The translations under genes and the position numbers were made by a program. From Nocardioidaceae bacterium (lineage in GTDB: Bacteria > Actinomycetota > Actinomycetes > Propionibacteriales > Nocardioidaceae): a stretch of DNA of 64,000 nucleotides. The stretch is taken from positions 62,001 to 126,000 of the forward strand of contig JAURVT010000043.1 in assembly GCA_030655315.1 (NCBI GenBank), written 5' to 3'. Below the pieces are notes generated by a model. That model saw only the letters and a list, made by a program, of their open reading frames with translations, did no database searches and had not been told where the DNA came from. The stretch's first letter is position 1. Each line of letters opens with the position of its first letter. Positions 1-8,686 of the stretch are shown one piece after another.

Positions 1-40
1 CTCGACCGTAGCGCCAGCGAGACGTGCCCGTAACAGGGAA

Positions 41-50
41 AACCTAGGTT
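41..50. promoter_or_regulatory. Short perfect palindrome upstream of glnN
   Basis: AACCTAGGTT is a perfect 10-bp dyad 76 bases before the glutamine synthetase start. A GTAAC pentamer lies just before it (30-34), but a full GlnR-type site (two pentamers with 6-bp spacers) cannot be built here. Role unknown. Confidence 0.2.
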
Positions 51-125
51 CGTGGGGCGTGGGCACGGAGGACCGCCCGCGCCCCCGATCGCACCCACGC
101 CGCCCTGCGCCCCCACAGGAGAACC

Positions 126-2303
126 ATGACCGCGAACCCCACCCGCATGAACGCCATCACCGAGGTGAAGGCCTACGTCCCGCCGAAGGTGTCCTTCGTG
201 CCGGGCGAGACGCCGGGTCAGGTCTACGGCGAGAACGTCTTCAGCGTCACCGAGATGCAGAAGCGTCTGCCCAAGTCGATCTTCAAGTCGGTCGTGGCCA
301 CCATCGAGCGCTCCGAGCGCCTCGACCCCGTCGTCGCCGACGCGGTCGCGTCGGCCATGAAGGACTGGGCGATGGAGAAGGGTGCGACGCACTACGCGCA
401 CGTCTTCTACCCGCTGACCGGCTTCACGGCCGAGAAGCACGACAGCTTCCTCGAGCCCGTGGGCGACGGCACCGCGATCACCGAGTTCGCCGGCAAGACG
501 CTGATCCAGGGCGAGCCCGACGCCTCCAGCTTCCCCAACGGCGGCCTGCGCAACACCTTCGAGGCGCGCGGCTACACCGGCTGGGACGTGATGAGCCCGG
601 CCTACGTCCTGGAGAACCCCAACGGCACCACGCTGTGCATCCCGACGTTCTTCGTCTCGATGACCGGTGAGGCGCTGGACCACAAGACGCCGCTGCTGCG
701 CTCGCAGCAGGCGATGTCGATCCACGCCGAGCGCGTGCTGCGCCTGTTCGGCCACGCCGACCCCGAGCGCGTCGTGTCCTTCTGCGGGCCCGAGCAGGAG
801 TACTTCCTGGTCGACAGCCACTTCTTCTTCCAGCGTCCCGACCTGCTCAACGCGGGCCGCACCCTGTTCGGCGCCAAGCCCCCCAAGGGCCAGGAGTTCG
901 ACGACCACTACTTCGGTGCCGTCCCCGAGCGCGTGCTGGGCTTCATGATGGACACCGAGCGCGAGCTGTTCAAGCTCGGCATCCCGGTCAAGACCCGCCA
1001 CAACGAGGTCGCGCCCGGGCAGTTCGAGGTCGCGCCGATGTTCGAGAAGTCCAACCTCGCCTCGGACCACCAGCAGCTGCTGATGACCACCTTCAAGGCG
1101 GTCGCGCGCCGGCACGGCATGGAGTGCCTGTTCCACGAGAAGCCGTTCGACGGCGTCAACGGCTCGGGCAAGCACGTCAACTTCTCGCTGGGCAACGGCG
1201 CGCAGGGCAACCTGCTCCTGCCCGGCGACACCCCCCACGACAACGCGCAGTTCCTCGTGTTCTGCGCCGCCGTGATCCGCGCGGTGCACCTGTACGGGGG
1301 CCTGCTGCGCGTCTCGGTGGCCTCGGCGAGCAACGACCACCGCCTGGGCGCCAACGAGGCCCCGCCGGCGATCATCTCGATCTTCCTCGGCGAGCAGCTG
1401 GCCGACGTGTTCGACCAGATCGCCAAGGGCGGCGCCACCCGCTCCAAGGAGAAGGGGACGCTCATCGTCGGCGTCGACACGCTCCCCGACCTCACGAAGG
1501 ACCCGGGCGACCGCAACCGCACCAGCCCGTTCGCGTTCACCGGCAACCGGTTCGAGTTCCGCGCGCCCGGCTCGCTGCAGACCGTCGCGGGCCCGATGGT
1601 CATGCTCAACACGATCATGGCCGAGTCGCTCGACCACTGCGCCAGCGTGCTCGAGGAGGCCGTCGCCGCCGGCACCGACTTCAACGAGGCGGTGCAGGAC
1701 CTGCTCACCGACATCGTCAGCGACCACGGCTCGGTCGTGTTCAACGGCAACGGCTACTCCGAGGAGTGGGAGGTCGAGGCCGAGCAGCGCGGGCTCGCGA
1801 ACCTGCGCACCACGGTCGACGCGCTGCCCGAGCTGATCACGCCCGAGGCCGTCGAGCTGTTCGGCAGGTACGGCGTCTTCAACGAGCGCGAGATGCACAG
1901 CCGCTACGAGGTCGGCATCGAGCAGTACGTGATGAGCGTCGGCGTGGAGGCCAACATCACGCTGGAGATGGCGAGCACGATCATCCTGCCCTCGGCCCTG
2001 CGCTACCAGACCGAGCTGGCCCAGAACGTGGCCGCGCTCACGGCCGCCGGCGTCGACGCGGACACCTCGACGCTGCTGTCGGTGTCGGCCCCGGTGTCGG
2101 ACCTGCGCTCCGCGATCGGCGAGCTCGGCTCGGCGATCGCGCAGGACCACGACGAGGACGGCATCACCGCCGCCGCCTACTGCCGCGACGTGGTGCTGCC
2201 CGCCATGGCCGCCGTGCGGGCCGCGACCGACGTGCTCGAGACCATGGTCGCCGACGACCTGTGGCCGCTCCCGACGTACCAGGAGATGCTCTACATCCGC
2301 TGA
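126..2303 (+). CDS. glnN: Glutamine synthetase, type III (GlnN)
   Basis: ATP-dependent condensation of glutamate and ammonia to glutamine in the cytoplasm. The 725-aa length and the N-terminal region (IFKSVV, residues about 55-60) are typical of the large GSIII class, not the roughly 470-aa GlnA. The family signature [10 protein letters not shown] lies near residues 345-354, and the metal/nucleotide region around [10 protein letters not shown] is intact. The ATG is supported by AGGAGAA at 117-123. The gene is monocistronic and is followed by a strong hairpin. GSIII is an accessory enzyme in actinobacteria that also have GlnA, so it may serve specific nitrogen conditions. That last point is inference. 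Confidence 0.95.
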   Translation: MTANPTRMNAITEVKAYVPPKVSFVPGETPGQVYGENVFSVTEMQKRLPKSIFKSVVATIERSERLDPVVADAVASAMKDWAMEKGATHYAHVFYPLTGFTAEKHDSFLEPVGDGTAITEFAGKTLIQGEPDASSFPNGGLRNTFEARGYTGWDVMSPAYVLENPNGTTLCIPTFFVSMTGEALDHKTPLLRSQQAMSIHAERVLRLFGHADPERVVSFCGPEQEYFLVDSHFFFQRPDLLNAGRTLFGAKPPKGQEFDDHYFGAVPERVLGFMMDTERELFKLGIPVKTRHNEVAPGQFEVAPMFEKSNLASDHQQLLMTTFKAVARRHGMECLFHEKPFDGVNGSGKHVNFSLGNGAQGNLLLPGDTPHDNAQFLVFCAAVIRAVHLYGGLLRVSVASASNDHRLGANEAPPAIISIFLGEQLADVFDQIAKGGATRSKEKGTLIVGVDTLPDLTKDPGDRNRTSPFAFTGNRFEFRAPGSLQTVAGPMVMLNTIMAESLDHCASVLEEAVAAGTDFNEAVQDLLTDIVSDHGSVVFNGNGYSEEWEVEAEQRGLANLRTTVDALPELITPEAVELFGRYGVFNEREMHSRYEVGIEQYVMSVGVEANITLEMASTIILPSALRYQTELAQNVAALTAAGVDADTSTLLSVSAPVSDLRSAIGELGSAIAQDHDEDGITAAAYCRDVVLPAMAAVRAATDVLETMVADDLWPLPTYQEMLYIR

Positions 2304-2313
2304 CCTGAGCACC

Positions 2314-2353
2314 GACGCCCGCCCCCGACCGACGAGGTCGCCGGGCGGGCGTC
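2314..2353 (+). terminator. Hairpin terminator after glnN
   Basis: An 11-bp perfect stem (2314-2324 with 2343-2353, GACGCCCGCCC and its complement) closes an 18-base loop 10 bases after the glnN stop. There is no T-run, as is usual in high-GC actinobacteria. Confidence 0.75.
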
Positions 2354-2369
2354 GTGTGTCCGGACCTCC

Positions 2370-2375
2370 TAGGCT
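2370..2375 (+). promoter_or_regulatory. Leaderless -10 hexamer (TAGGCT)
   Basis: TAGGCT ends 6 bases before the ATG at 2382, and no ribosome binding site is visible. This matches the leaderless-promoter arrangement seen repeatedly in this window. Confidence 0.5.
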
Positions 2376-2381
2376 CGCCCC

Positions 2382-3017
2382 ATGGCCAGGCTCTACACCG
2401 ATGCGACCATCGACCCCACCAAGCTCGAGCTCCTGCAGGAGTGGGCGCCCACCCGTCCGTGGTTCGACGGCACCCCGGGCGCGGCGATCGAGCAGCTCGC
2501 GAGCTACCGGTTCGACGACCCGGACGGCCAGGTCGGCCTCGAGACCGTGCTCGTCCGCGCCGGCGACGGACCCGTCCTGCACGTGCCGATCACCTTCCGC
2601 GACGCGCCGCTCGAGGGCGCCGAGTCGTCCCTGATCACCACGATGGAGCACTCCGTCCTCGGCCGTCGCTGGGTCTACGACGCCACCGGTGACCCGGTCT
2701 GGGTCGCGGCCCTCAGCACCGCCGTGCTCACCGGCGGCATCCAGGCCGACCAGATGATCGGCCCCGACGACGACCTGCGTCCGCGCGACCCCACCGCCAC
2801 CGTGGCGGGCAGCGGGACGCCGGGCACCGAGGTGCCCGCGGTCGGCTCGCTGACGTCGGAGGACACCGCGACGACCACGGTGATCGCCACGTCCGCGCTG
2901 GAGATCACCCTGACGCGGGTGCTGGGCGACCGCCCCGTCGCGGACGGGTCGCCGGTGCTGCTGGGCTCGTTCGGCGACCGCGAGGGCGTGCTGCTCGCGG
3001 TCGTGCGCCCGCTGTAG
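2382..3017 (+). CDS. Maltokinase N-terminal cap-like protein
   Basis: A 211-aa soluble protein resembling the free-standing actinobacterial proteins related to the N-terminal cap of maltokinase (the CG0192-related group). It starts MARLYTDATIDPTKLELLQEW and contains the characteristic stretch VLHVPITFRDAPLEGAE (residues about 65-82), followed by an EHSVLG...WVYDA segment. It has no kinase domain, so a catalytic role is unlikely. Function is unknown; a link to trehalose/maltose metabolism rests on family resemblance only. No sugar genes are adjacent. The start is chosen because TAGGCT sits 6 bases upstream. Confidence 0.75.
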   Translation: MARLYTDATIDPTKLELLQEWAPTRPWFDGTPGAAIEQLASYRFDDPDGQVGLETVLVRAGDGPVLHVPITFRDAPLEGAESSLITTMEHSVLGRRWVYDATGDPVWVAALSTAVLTGGIQADQMIGPDDDLRPRDPTATVAGSGTPGTEVPAVGSLTSEDTATTTVIATSALEITLTRVLGDRPVADGSPVLLGSFGDREGVLLAVVRPL

Positions 3018-3023
3018 CCCCGC

Positions 3024-3221
3024 TCAGAGGGGCAGGGGACGCTGGGCGCCGCACGCGCACTCGTCGGCCAGCACGATCCACGGGGAGCCGGGGGCGGTGC
3101 CGCCCGTGCGGAATCGGTGCATCCCGAGGCGGCAGCGCAGGACCGGGAGCCGGGCGGCGGTGACGGTCAGCAGGCTCATGTGGGACAGGAGCGTGACCTG
3201 CGGACGAGTGATACGTCGCAC
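3024..3221 (-). CDS. Small cysteine-containing protein, unknown function
   Basis: A 65-aa ORF convergent with the preceding gene. Its C-terminal half has CRLGMHRF followed by CACG (residues about 29-58). Spaced cysteines after CRLGMH occur in many small actinobacterial proteins that look like minimal zinc ribbons. The GTG start is uncertain: an internal ATG at 3179 would give 51 aa, and no clear ribosome site precedes either. I do not recognise a named family. Confidence 0.4.
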   Translation of the reverse strand: MRRITRPQVTLLSHMSLLTVTAARLPVLRCRLGMHRFRTGGTAPGSPWIVLADECACGAQRPLPL

Positions 3222-3302
3222 CGTCCCCCACCTCCCCGAGTCGTCGATGCAGGTCCGATCGGTCGGGGGCGCGCCGACCTGAGGGGTTCGGCGGGCGAGG
3301 CG

Positions 3303-3845
3303 TCAGGTCGACGAGGCCAGCGCCGAGAGGGTCAGCAGCTGGCGGCGCATCATCACCAGGTCGCCCCAGGCGAGCGCGGTCATCACCGGGCGGGGGAGCG
3401 CCCGCACCCTGAGCACCGCGAGCAGGCGGCTCCCGCCCGCACGGGGCTCCACCCGGTAGGTCACGGCCATGTCGCCCGAGGCACGTGCCACCCGCGACGG
3501 CGGGAGGGTCAGCGTGATCTCCTCGCCGTCGACGAAGGACTGCAGGCGGAAGACGGTCGCGACCTGCTGCCCGACCTCGAGCCGCTCCAGCCCGGGCGTC
3601 AGCGTGCGGGGGCTCCGGCGACCGAGGTTGTCGACCAGGTCGTAGCTGTAGGGCGCCGCGCGCAGCTGGCACAACCAGCGGAACGTGTGCGCCGGCGAGG
3701 CGTCGACGTCGACCCCGCGCAGCCACCGACCGGCGGCCCCGGGACGCAGCTCGTCGCAGGTGTAGCTCGCGGCGACCTCGGCGTCGGTGACGCCCCAGCG
3801 CACGGCTCGCCCCGTGCCCGGCGTCTGGTCCACGTCGCCCATCAT
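3303..3845 (-). CDS. SRPBCC/START-fold protein
   Basis: A 180-aa protein with the layout of polyketide-cyclase/START-like proteins: an early segment with VDASPAHTFRWLCQLRAAPYSYDLVDN (residues about 46-72), a beta-rich core and a C-terminal helix. This small-molecule-binding fold is common in actinobacteria, and the ligand cannot be told from sequence. The first codons are ATG ATG, so the start may be 3842. It is divergent from the methyltransferase, and a long imperfect inverted repeat lies directly upstream. Confidence 0.75.
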   Translation of the reverse strand: MMGDVDQTPGTGRAVRWGVTDAEVAASYTCDELRPGAAGRWLRGVDVDASPAHTFRWLCQLRAAPYSYDLVDNLGRRSPRTLTPGLERLEVGQQVATVFRLQSFVDGEEITLTLPPSRVARASGDMAVTYRVEPRAGGSRLLAVLRVRALPRPVMTALAWGDLVMMRRQLLTLSALASST

Positions 3846-3847
3846 CG

Positions 3848-3890
3848 CCCGATCGAACGACCTCTGCGCGACGACGGTCGTCCGATCGGG
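3848..3890. promoter_or_regulatory. 15-bp inverted repeat in divergent promoter region
   Basis: The arm at 3848-3862 (CCCGATCGAACGACC) is the complement of 3876-3890 with one mismatch, separated by 13 bases. It begins only 2-6 bases upstream of the leftward SRPBCC start and sits before the rightward promoter. It could be an operator serving both genes or a structured leader of the leftward transcript. Confidence 0.45.
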
Positions 3891-3909
3891 TGGGACCGAG
3901 GGGCCGTGC

Positions 3910-3938
3910 TTGACGGCGCGGGTACTCCGCCGTAGACC
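3910..3938 (+). promoter_or_regulatory. SigA-type promoter for methyltransferase
   Basis: TTGACG (3910-3915) and TAGACC (3933-3938) are separated by 17 bases, a good match to the actinobacterial housekeeping consensus. They lie 54 bases before the ATG. Confidence 0.5.
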
Positions 3939-3991
3939 GGGAGGGACGGCACCGGCCGTCGGCCGCTCGGAGCCCAGCCCCGAGGAGAGCC

Positions 3992-4831
3992 ATGACCCAG
4001 ACCACCGAGCCCGGGACCGACCCCGGCGCCGACGACCGCGCCCTGAAGTCCCGGCACGCCACCATGTGGGCGCTGGGCGACTACCCCACCCTCGCCGCCG
4101 AGGTGATCGCCGACCTCGGGCCGACCCTGGTGGAGGCGTGCGGGATCACCCTCGGTGACCGCGTTCTCGACGTCGCAGCCGGCTCGGGCAACGCGGCGAT
4201 CCCCGCGGCGCTCGCCGGCGCGGACGTGACCGCCACCGACCTCACCCCCGAGCTCCTGGAGGCGGGTCGCGCCGCAGCCGGCGCGCGCGGGGCCCGGCTG
4301 GAGTGGCGCCGGGCCGATGCCGAGGCGCTCCCGTTCGCGGACGACACGTTCGACGTCGTCATGTCGTGCGTCGGCGTGATGTTCGCGCCGCACCACCAGC
4401 GGGGTGCGGACGAGATGGTGCGCGTGTGCCGCCCCGGCGGCACCATCGGCCTGCTGAGCTGGACGCCGGCCGGGTTCGTCGGGCAGATGTTCGGGGCCCT
4501 GCGCCCCTACGTCCCGCCGCCGCCCGCAGGCGTCGACCCACCGCCCCTGTGGGGCGACGCCGAGCACGTGCGCGACCTCCTGGGTGACCGGGTCGTCGAC
4601 GTCGACGCGCGTCGGCAGACGCTGTGCGTCGACCGGTTCGGCACACCGGCGCAGTTCCGCGACTACTTCAAGACCGCCTACGGCCCGGTCGTCGCCGCCT
4701 ACGCGCAGCTGCCCGACGCCGAGGCCGCGACCGACCTCGACACCGACCTCGACGCCCTCGCCGCCCGGCACCTCGATGGGGAGGCGATGGACTGGGAGTA
4801 CCTGCTGCTCACCTGCCGCGTCCGGGACTGA
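3992..4831 (+). CDS. Class I SAM-dependent methyltransferase
   Basis: A 279-aa cytoplasmic methyltransferase. Motif I, VLDVAAGSGNAA (residues about 57-68), binds S-adenosylmethionine, followed by the acidic VTATDLTPELL (motif II) and ADAEALPFADDTFDVVMSC (motif III/IV). This is the methyltransferase-11 pattern found in UbiE/phosphoethanolamine-type enzymes. The substrate cannot be assigned. GAGGAGAG (3978-3985) before the ATG supports the start. It reads away from the SRPBCC gene and is not clearly in an operon with the next gene, which has its own leaderless start. Confidence 0.85.
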   Translation: MTQTTEPGTDPGADDRALKSRHATMWALGDYPTLAAEVIADLGPTLVEACGITLGDRVLDVAAGSGNAAIPAALAGADVTATDLTPELLEAGRAAAGARGARLEWRRADAEALPFADDTFDVVMSCVGVMFAPHHQRGADEMVRVCRPGGTIGLLSWTPAGFVGQMFGALRPYVPPPPAGVDPPPLWGDAEHVRDLLGDRVVDVDARRQTLCVDRFGTPAQFRDYFKTAYGPVVAAYAQLPDAEAATDLDTDLDALAARHLDGEAMDWEYLLLTCRVRD

Positions 4832-4888
4832 GCACGAGGTCGACCCACCTGAGCACCCGGACGGGTGCCGGCCGAGCCGTCGGTGCGC

Positions 4889-4894
4889 CACGCT
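4889..4894 (+). promoter_or_regulatory. Leaderless -10 hexamer (CACGCT)
   Basis: CACGCT lies exactly 6 bases upstream of the ATG at 4901, with no ribosome binding site. This supports starting the membrane protein there rather than at an upstream ATG at 4865. Confidence 0.35.
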
Positions 4895-4900
4895 GGGCCC

Positions 4901-5308
4901 ATGAGCGACGACGTCCCCACGCCCCGGCAGCGTCTGGTCGGGTTCGTCGTGGCGGCCGTGGTCCTCGCGGTCGTCGGCGTCGTCGCGGCCGACGCGGTGG
5001 CCGCCGCGGGCCTGCTCGGTGCGCCGGGGCTGTGGCTCGTGGTGGGCGTGGTGGCGATCGGTCGACCCCGCCTCGCGGGCGGTGTGCTCGTGCTGGGGGT
5101 GGTCGCGCTCGGCGGCGCGGTGGTGGGGTCGTCCGACGACCAGCTCCGTGGGTTCGCCACCCTCGCGACCCTGCTCGCCGCCGCGGGCGGGTCGTTCGCC
5201 TGGGGCGCCGGTTCGGCGGTGCACCTCGCGGTGGCCCGGGTCCGCCGGTCGCGCCGCGAGGAGTCGGCTCGCGACCGTGCCGGCGGGTGGGACACGATGC
5301 CTCCATGA
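4901..5308 (+). CDS. Small membrane protein, unknown function
   Basis: A 135-aa protein with three or four hydrophobic segments (roughly residues 14-33, 34-52, 57-76 and 83-101) and a basic, arginine-rich tail that should be cytoplasmic. No enzyme motif is visible and I do not recognise the family. Its stop overlaps the start of the AI-2E-type permease (ATGA), so the two are probably co-translated. Confidence 0.65.
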   Translation: MSDDVPTPRQRLVGFVVAAVVLAVVGVVAADAVAAAGLLGAPGLWLVVGVVAIGRPRLAGGVLVLGVVALGGAVVGSSDDQLRGFATLATLLAAAGGSFAWGAGSAVHLAVARVRRSRREESARDRAGGWDTMPP

Positions 5309-6486
5309 GCAGCACACCGGACGACGGCGCCGCGGGCGCCCAGCACCTCCCCTCGCGCGAGCAGGTGGTGGGCCACGGCGTCGCCTGGTCGGCGCGGTGG
5401 GCCGGCCGGCTGATCGTCGTCGCCGTGGGCCTGGTCGTGCTCGGCCTCGTCGTCGAGCGGGTGTGGAGCATCCTGCTGCCGGTCGTCCTCGGCCTCGTGG
5501 TCGCCACCCTGCTGGAGCCGCCTGCCCGCCTGCTGCACCGCCGGCTCCGGGTGCCCCACGGGGCGGCCTCAGGCCTGGTCGTGGTGGCCGCGATCCTCGT
5601 GGTCGGCCTGGTCATCACCTTCCTCGCCTCCACCATCGTCGACCAGGTCGCCGAGGTGGTCACCAGCGCCGCCGACGGGCTGGACGAGCTCGCCCGGATC
5701 GTCCGCGGCACGGGCGTCGACGTCAGCCAGTCCCAGCTCGACACCGCGATCGCCGCGGTCCAGGACCGTCTGCAGTCCAGCGCGTCCTCGATCGCCTCGG
5801 GCGTGCTGGTCGGCGTCGGCGCGGTGACCAACACCCTGGTCAACCTCGTCCTGACGCTGGTGCTCGCCTTCTTCTTCGTCAAGGACGGGCACCGGTTCGT
5901 GCCGTGGCTCGCGGCGAGCGCCGGACCGAGCGCCGGCCCGCACGTGGCGGAGGTCCTGCACCGGTCCTGGTCGGCCCTCGGCCACTTCGTCCGGACGCAG
6001 GCGCTGGTCGGGCTCATCGACGCGGTCCTCATCGGCGCGGGCCTCGCGATCGTCGGCGTGCCGCTGGTCCTGCCCCTGGCGGTCCTCACGTTCGTGGCCG
6101 CGTTCGCGCCCATCGTCGGTGCCATCACCGTCGGCGCCCTCGCGGTGCTGGTGGCCCTGGTCTCCAACGGCTGGGTGGCCGCCCTCGTCGTCGCGGGCAT
6201 CGTGCTGCTCGTCCAGCAGCTCGAGGGCAACGTGCTCCTGCCGTTCCTGCAGGGACGCAGCCTCGGCCTGCACGCCGTCGTGGTGCTGCTCGCCGTGGTG
6301 CTCGGCTCGACGCTGTTCGGCGTCGCCGGGGCGTTCCTGTCGGTGCCGTTCGTGGCCGTGGCCGCCGTGCTGGTGCGCTACCTGAACGAGGTGGTGGCCG
6401 CGCGGTCGGCTCCGGCGCCGTCGCCGGCGAGCGCGGCGGCCGAGGCGGACGCCGAGGCCGACGCCGAGCAGGCGTCCCGGGGCTGA
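5305..6486 (+). CDS. AI-2E family transporter (TqsA/PerM-like)
   Basis: A 393-aa polytopic membrane protein of the AI-2E transporter family (PF01594). It has paired N-terminal membrane helices (about residues 30-70), a long amphipathic segment rich in DQVAEVVTSAADGLDELARIV, and a C-terminal hydrophobic bundle with the conserved VALVSNGWVAALVVAGIVLLVQQLEGNVLLPFLQGRSLGLH region (about 285-325), including the family's QQ-E-N pattern. Members export autoinducers or act as Na+/H+ antiporters; the substrate here is unknown. The tail is alanine- and acidic-rich. Start overlaps the preceding stop. Confidence 0.88.
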   Translation: MSSTPDDGAAGAQHLPSREQVVGHGVAWSARWAGRLIVVAVGLVVLGLVVERVWSILLPVVLGLVVATLLEPPARLLHRRLRVPHGAASGLVVVAAILVVGLVITFLASTIVDQVAEVVTSAADGLDELARIVRGTGVDVSQSQLDTAIAAVQDRLQSSASSIASGVLVGVGAVTNTLVNLVLTLVLAFFFVKDGHRFVPWLAASAGPSAGPHVAEVLHRSWSALGHFVRTQALVGLIDAVLIGAGLAIVGVPLVLPLAVLTFVAAFAPIVGAITVGALAVLVALVSNGWVAALVVAGIVLLVQQLEGNVLLPFLQGRSLGLHAVVVLLAVVLGSTLFGVAGAFLSVPFVAVAAVLVRYLNEVVAARSAPAPSPASAAAEADAEADAEQASRG

Positions 6487-6596
6487 GCCCGTGCGCGTGC
6501 GGACCGGAGGGTGCGGCGATCCCGGACGAGGCGGGCCGGTGTTGACTGGTCGGCAATGACCCGGCCGCGCGTCGGCCCCGTTCGTGAGGAGAGCCC

Positions 6597-7625
6597 GTGC
6601 ACATCGGTGTCGACAGCTTCGTGGCCGCAGTGACCGACCCGTCGACGGGGGAGGAGATCGGCGCCGAGAAGCGGATGGAGCACCTCCTCGAGGAGATCGC
6701 GCTGGCCGACGAGGTGGGTCTGTACTCGTTCGGCATCGGGGAGCACCACCGCAGCGAGTACTACGACTCCGCGCCGGCGGTCATCCTGGCCGCAGCGGCG
6801 GCCCGCACGTCGCGGATCCGGCTCGGCAGCGCGGTCAACGTGCTGTCGGCCGCCGACCCGGTGCGGGTGTTCCAGGAGTACGCGACCCTCGACCTGATCT
6901 CGAAGGGGCGGATCGACCTCGTCGTCGGACGGGGGTCGTTCACCGAGGCGTTCCCGCTGTTCGGGCTCGACCTCGCCGACTACGACACCCTGTTCACCGA
7001 GAAGCTCGACCTCCTGCTCCGCATCCGCGAGTCGACCAACGTCACCTGGTCCGGACGGCACCGCCCCGCCCTGCGCGGCCAGGGCGTGTACCCGCGCCCC
7101 GTGCAGGAGAGGCTGCCGGTCTGGATCGGCGTCGGCGGCACCCCCGCGTCCTTCGCGCGTGCGGGCCACCTCGGGCTGCCGCTGATGGTGGCGATCATCG
7201 GCGGCCAGCCCCGTCAGTTCGCGCCCATGATCGAGCTCTACCGGCAGTCCGGGGCCCAGGCGGGCCATGCCCCCGAGGACCTCCAGGTGGGGCTGCACGT
7301 GTTCGGCTTCGTCGCCGACAGCGTCGAGGCGGCGTCCGACACCATCTACCCGGGCTGGAACGAGATGTTCACCAAGATCTCGCGCGAGCGCGGGTTCTCC
7401 GCGCCCTCGCGCCTGCAGTTCAACAACACCGCCGGACCCGACGGCGCCTTCTTCATGGGCGACCCCGACACGCTCGCGGCCAAGATCGTCCGCATCTCCG
7501 AGCAGCTCGGCGGCGTCGACCGGATCTCGCTGCAGATGACCAACCCGCGCCTGGCCCACTCGGACCTCCTGCGCGGCATCGAGCTCCTCGGCACCCAGGT
7601 CGCCCCGCTCGTCGCCGACGCCTGA
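6597..7625 (+). CDS. LLM class flavin-dependent oxidoreductase
   Basis: A 342-aa luciferase-like monooxygenase fold protein. Visible family features are GIGEHHRSEYYDSAP (residues about 46-60), TSRIRLGSAVNVLSAADPVRVFQEYATLDLISKGRIDLVVGRGSF (about 71-115) and VWIGVGGTPASFARA. This TIM-barrel family uses FMN or F420; the EHH pattern and overall layout suit the FMN-type bacterial luciferase-like group. The GTG start is supported by GTGAGGAGAG (6584-6593). It is convergent with the LysR gene. Substrate unknown. Confidence 0.88.
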   Translation: MHIGVDSFVAAVTDPSTGEEIGAEKRMEHLLEEIALADEVGLYSFGIGEHHRSEYYDSAPAVILAAAAARTSRIRLGSAVNVLSAADPVRVFQEYATLDLISKGRIDLVVGRGSFTEAFPLFGLDLADYDTLFTEKLDLLLRIRESTNVTWSGRHRPALRGQGVYPRPVQERLPVWIGVGGTPASFARAGHLGLPLMVAIIGGQPRQFAPMIELYRQSGAQAGHAPEDLQVGLHVFGFVADSVEAASDTIYPGWNEMFTKISRERGFSAPSRLQFNNTAGPDGAFFMGDPDTLAAKIVRISEQLGGVDRISLQMTNPRLAHSDLLRGIELLGTQVAPLVADA

Positions 7626-7632
7626 GGTCCCC

Positions 7633-7658
7633 CGACGAGTCGGTGCGACTACTCGTCG
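7633..7658. terminator. Hairpin between convergent LLM and lysR genes
   Basis: CGACGAGT (7633-7640) pairs perfectly with ACTCGTCG (7651-7658) around a 10-base loop. It overlaps the last codons of the leftward LysR gene, so it may act in both directions. There is no T-run. Confidence 0.4.
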
Positions 7659-8614
7659 TCGTGGCCGCGCCGCTCGTGGTCCGGGCCGAGGCGGTCGGGC
7701 TCGAGGGTCGACAGGGCGGCGCGCAGGAACCGGGTGAGGACGGGCGACCGGCGCTCGCCGCGCCGCCAGAGCACCACGGCCTCGACCGGCGCCGTCGGCT
7801 CCGACAGCCGGACCACCCGGACCGGTGACGACGCGCCGCCCACGGCGGACGCGACCGACGACGGCACCAGCGCGAACCCGCTGCCGCCCTCCACCAGGCG
7901 GACCGTCGTCTCCATGCTCGTCAGCCGGCGGCGGACGGGCGGCTCGACGCCCTCGCGCTCCCACACCTCCCGCGCCTGCTGCGCGACGCCGGGGAACCCG
8001 TCGTGCACGACCGGGGCGAGCCACCGCTCCGACGCGAGCCGGCCAAGCGCGACGTCGTCGGCGCCCGCGAGGGCGTGCGCGGCGGGCACGACGGCGACGA
8101 GGGGCTCGCGCCTGATCATCGCGACCTCGAGGTCGCGGGCGTGCAGGCGCTCCAGGTGGGAGGCGCGGGAGCAGTAGACCAGGCCGACGTCGCACGTGCG
8201 CCCGCGGACGAGGTCGACCACGTCGGGCTCGACCGCGTCGACGACCTCGGTGGTCACGTCGGGGGTGAGGGCGTCGAAGCGCTGCAGGAGCGAGGGGAGG
8301 AGCTCCCAGGCGCAGCCCGGTGACGCCGCGATCGACAGGCTGCCCTGGGTGCCGGTGCCGACCGAGCGGACGCTGGCCTCGGCGTCCTCGAGGTCGGCGA
8401 GGATCGTGCCCGCGCGGGCGACGAGGTGCTCGCCGGCCTCGGTCGGCTCGACGCCGCGTCCGTGGCGCTCGAGCAACGACACCCCCAGCTCGCGCTCGAG
8501 CTGGGCGATCGAGGCCGACAGCGGGGGCTGCGTCATGTGCAGGCGGGCCGCGGCCCGGGTGAACGACCGCTCCTGCACCACGGCGGTGAGGTAGCGCAGC
8601 TGACGGATCTCCAT
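7649..8614 (-). CDS. LysR-family transcriptional regulator of the aromatic cluster
   Basis: A 321-aa LysR regulator: N-terminal winged HTH (MEIRQLRYLTAVVQERSFTR, QPPLSASIAQLERELGVSLLER, residues 1-60) and a periplasmic-binding-like effector domain (about 88-300). It is transcribed divergently from maleylacetate reductase, the usual layout for a LysR activator of ring-cleavage genes such as the chlorocatechol and hydroxyquinol regulators. Two short dyads in the 72-base gap are candidate sites. The expected effector is a pathway intermediate; which one is not visible in the sequence. Confidence 0.92.
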   Translation of the reverse strand: MEIRQLRYLTAVVQERSFTRAAARLHMTQPPLSASIAQLERELGVSLLERHGRGVEPTEAGEHLVARAGTILADLEDAEASVRSVGTGTQGSLSIAASPGCAWELLPSLLQRFDALTPDVTTEVVDAVEPDVVDLVRGRTCDVGLVYCSRASHLERLHARDLEVAMIRREPLVAVVPAAHALAGADDVALGRLASERWLAPVVHDGFPGVAQQAREVWEREGVEPPVRRRLTSMETTVRLVEGGSGFALVPSSVASAVGGASSPVRVVRLSEPTAPVEAVVLWRRGERRSPVLTRFLRAALSTLEPDRLGPDHERRGHDDE

Positions 8615-8658
8615 ACGCAGAACCTATAGGAGGCACGCGCGATACATATTGGACGTAT
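8613..8658. promoter_or_regulatory. Candidate LysR operator pair
   Basis: Two AT-rich dyads stand out in very GC-rich DNA: ATA-N9-TAT (8613-8627, which fits the T-N11-A LysR rule) and ATAC-N9-GTAT (8642-8658). Their centres are 30 bp apart. The second covers an ATG at 8657, which argues against that ATG being the start of the dehydrogenase gene. Confidence 0.4.
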
Positions 8659-8686
8659 GTCAGACCCGGGCCCCATCATCTGTGAC

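Noticed and set aside
30-50. A possible GlnR box before glnN
   Set aside because: Only one GTAAC pentamer is present; the second pentamer at the required 6-base spacing does not match.
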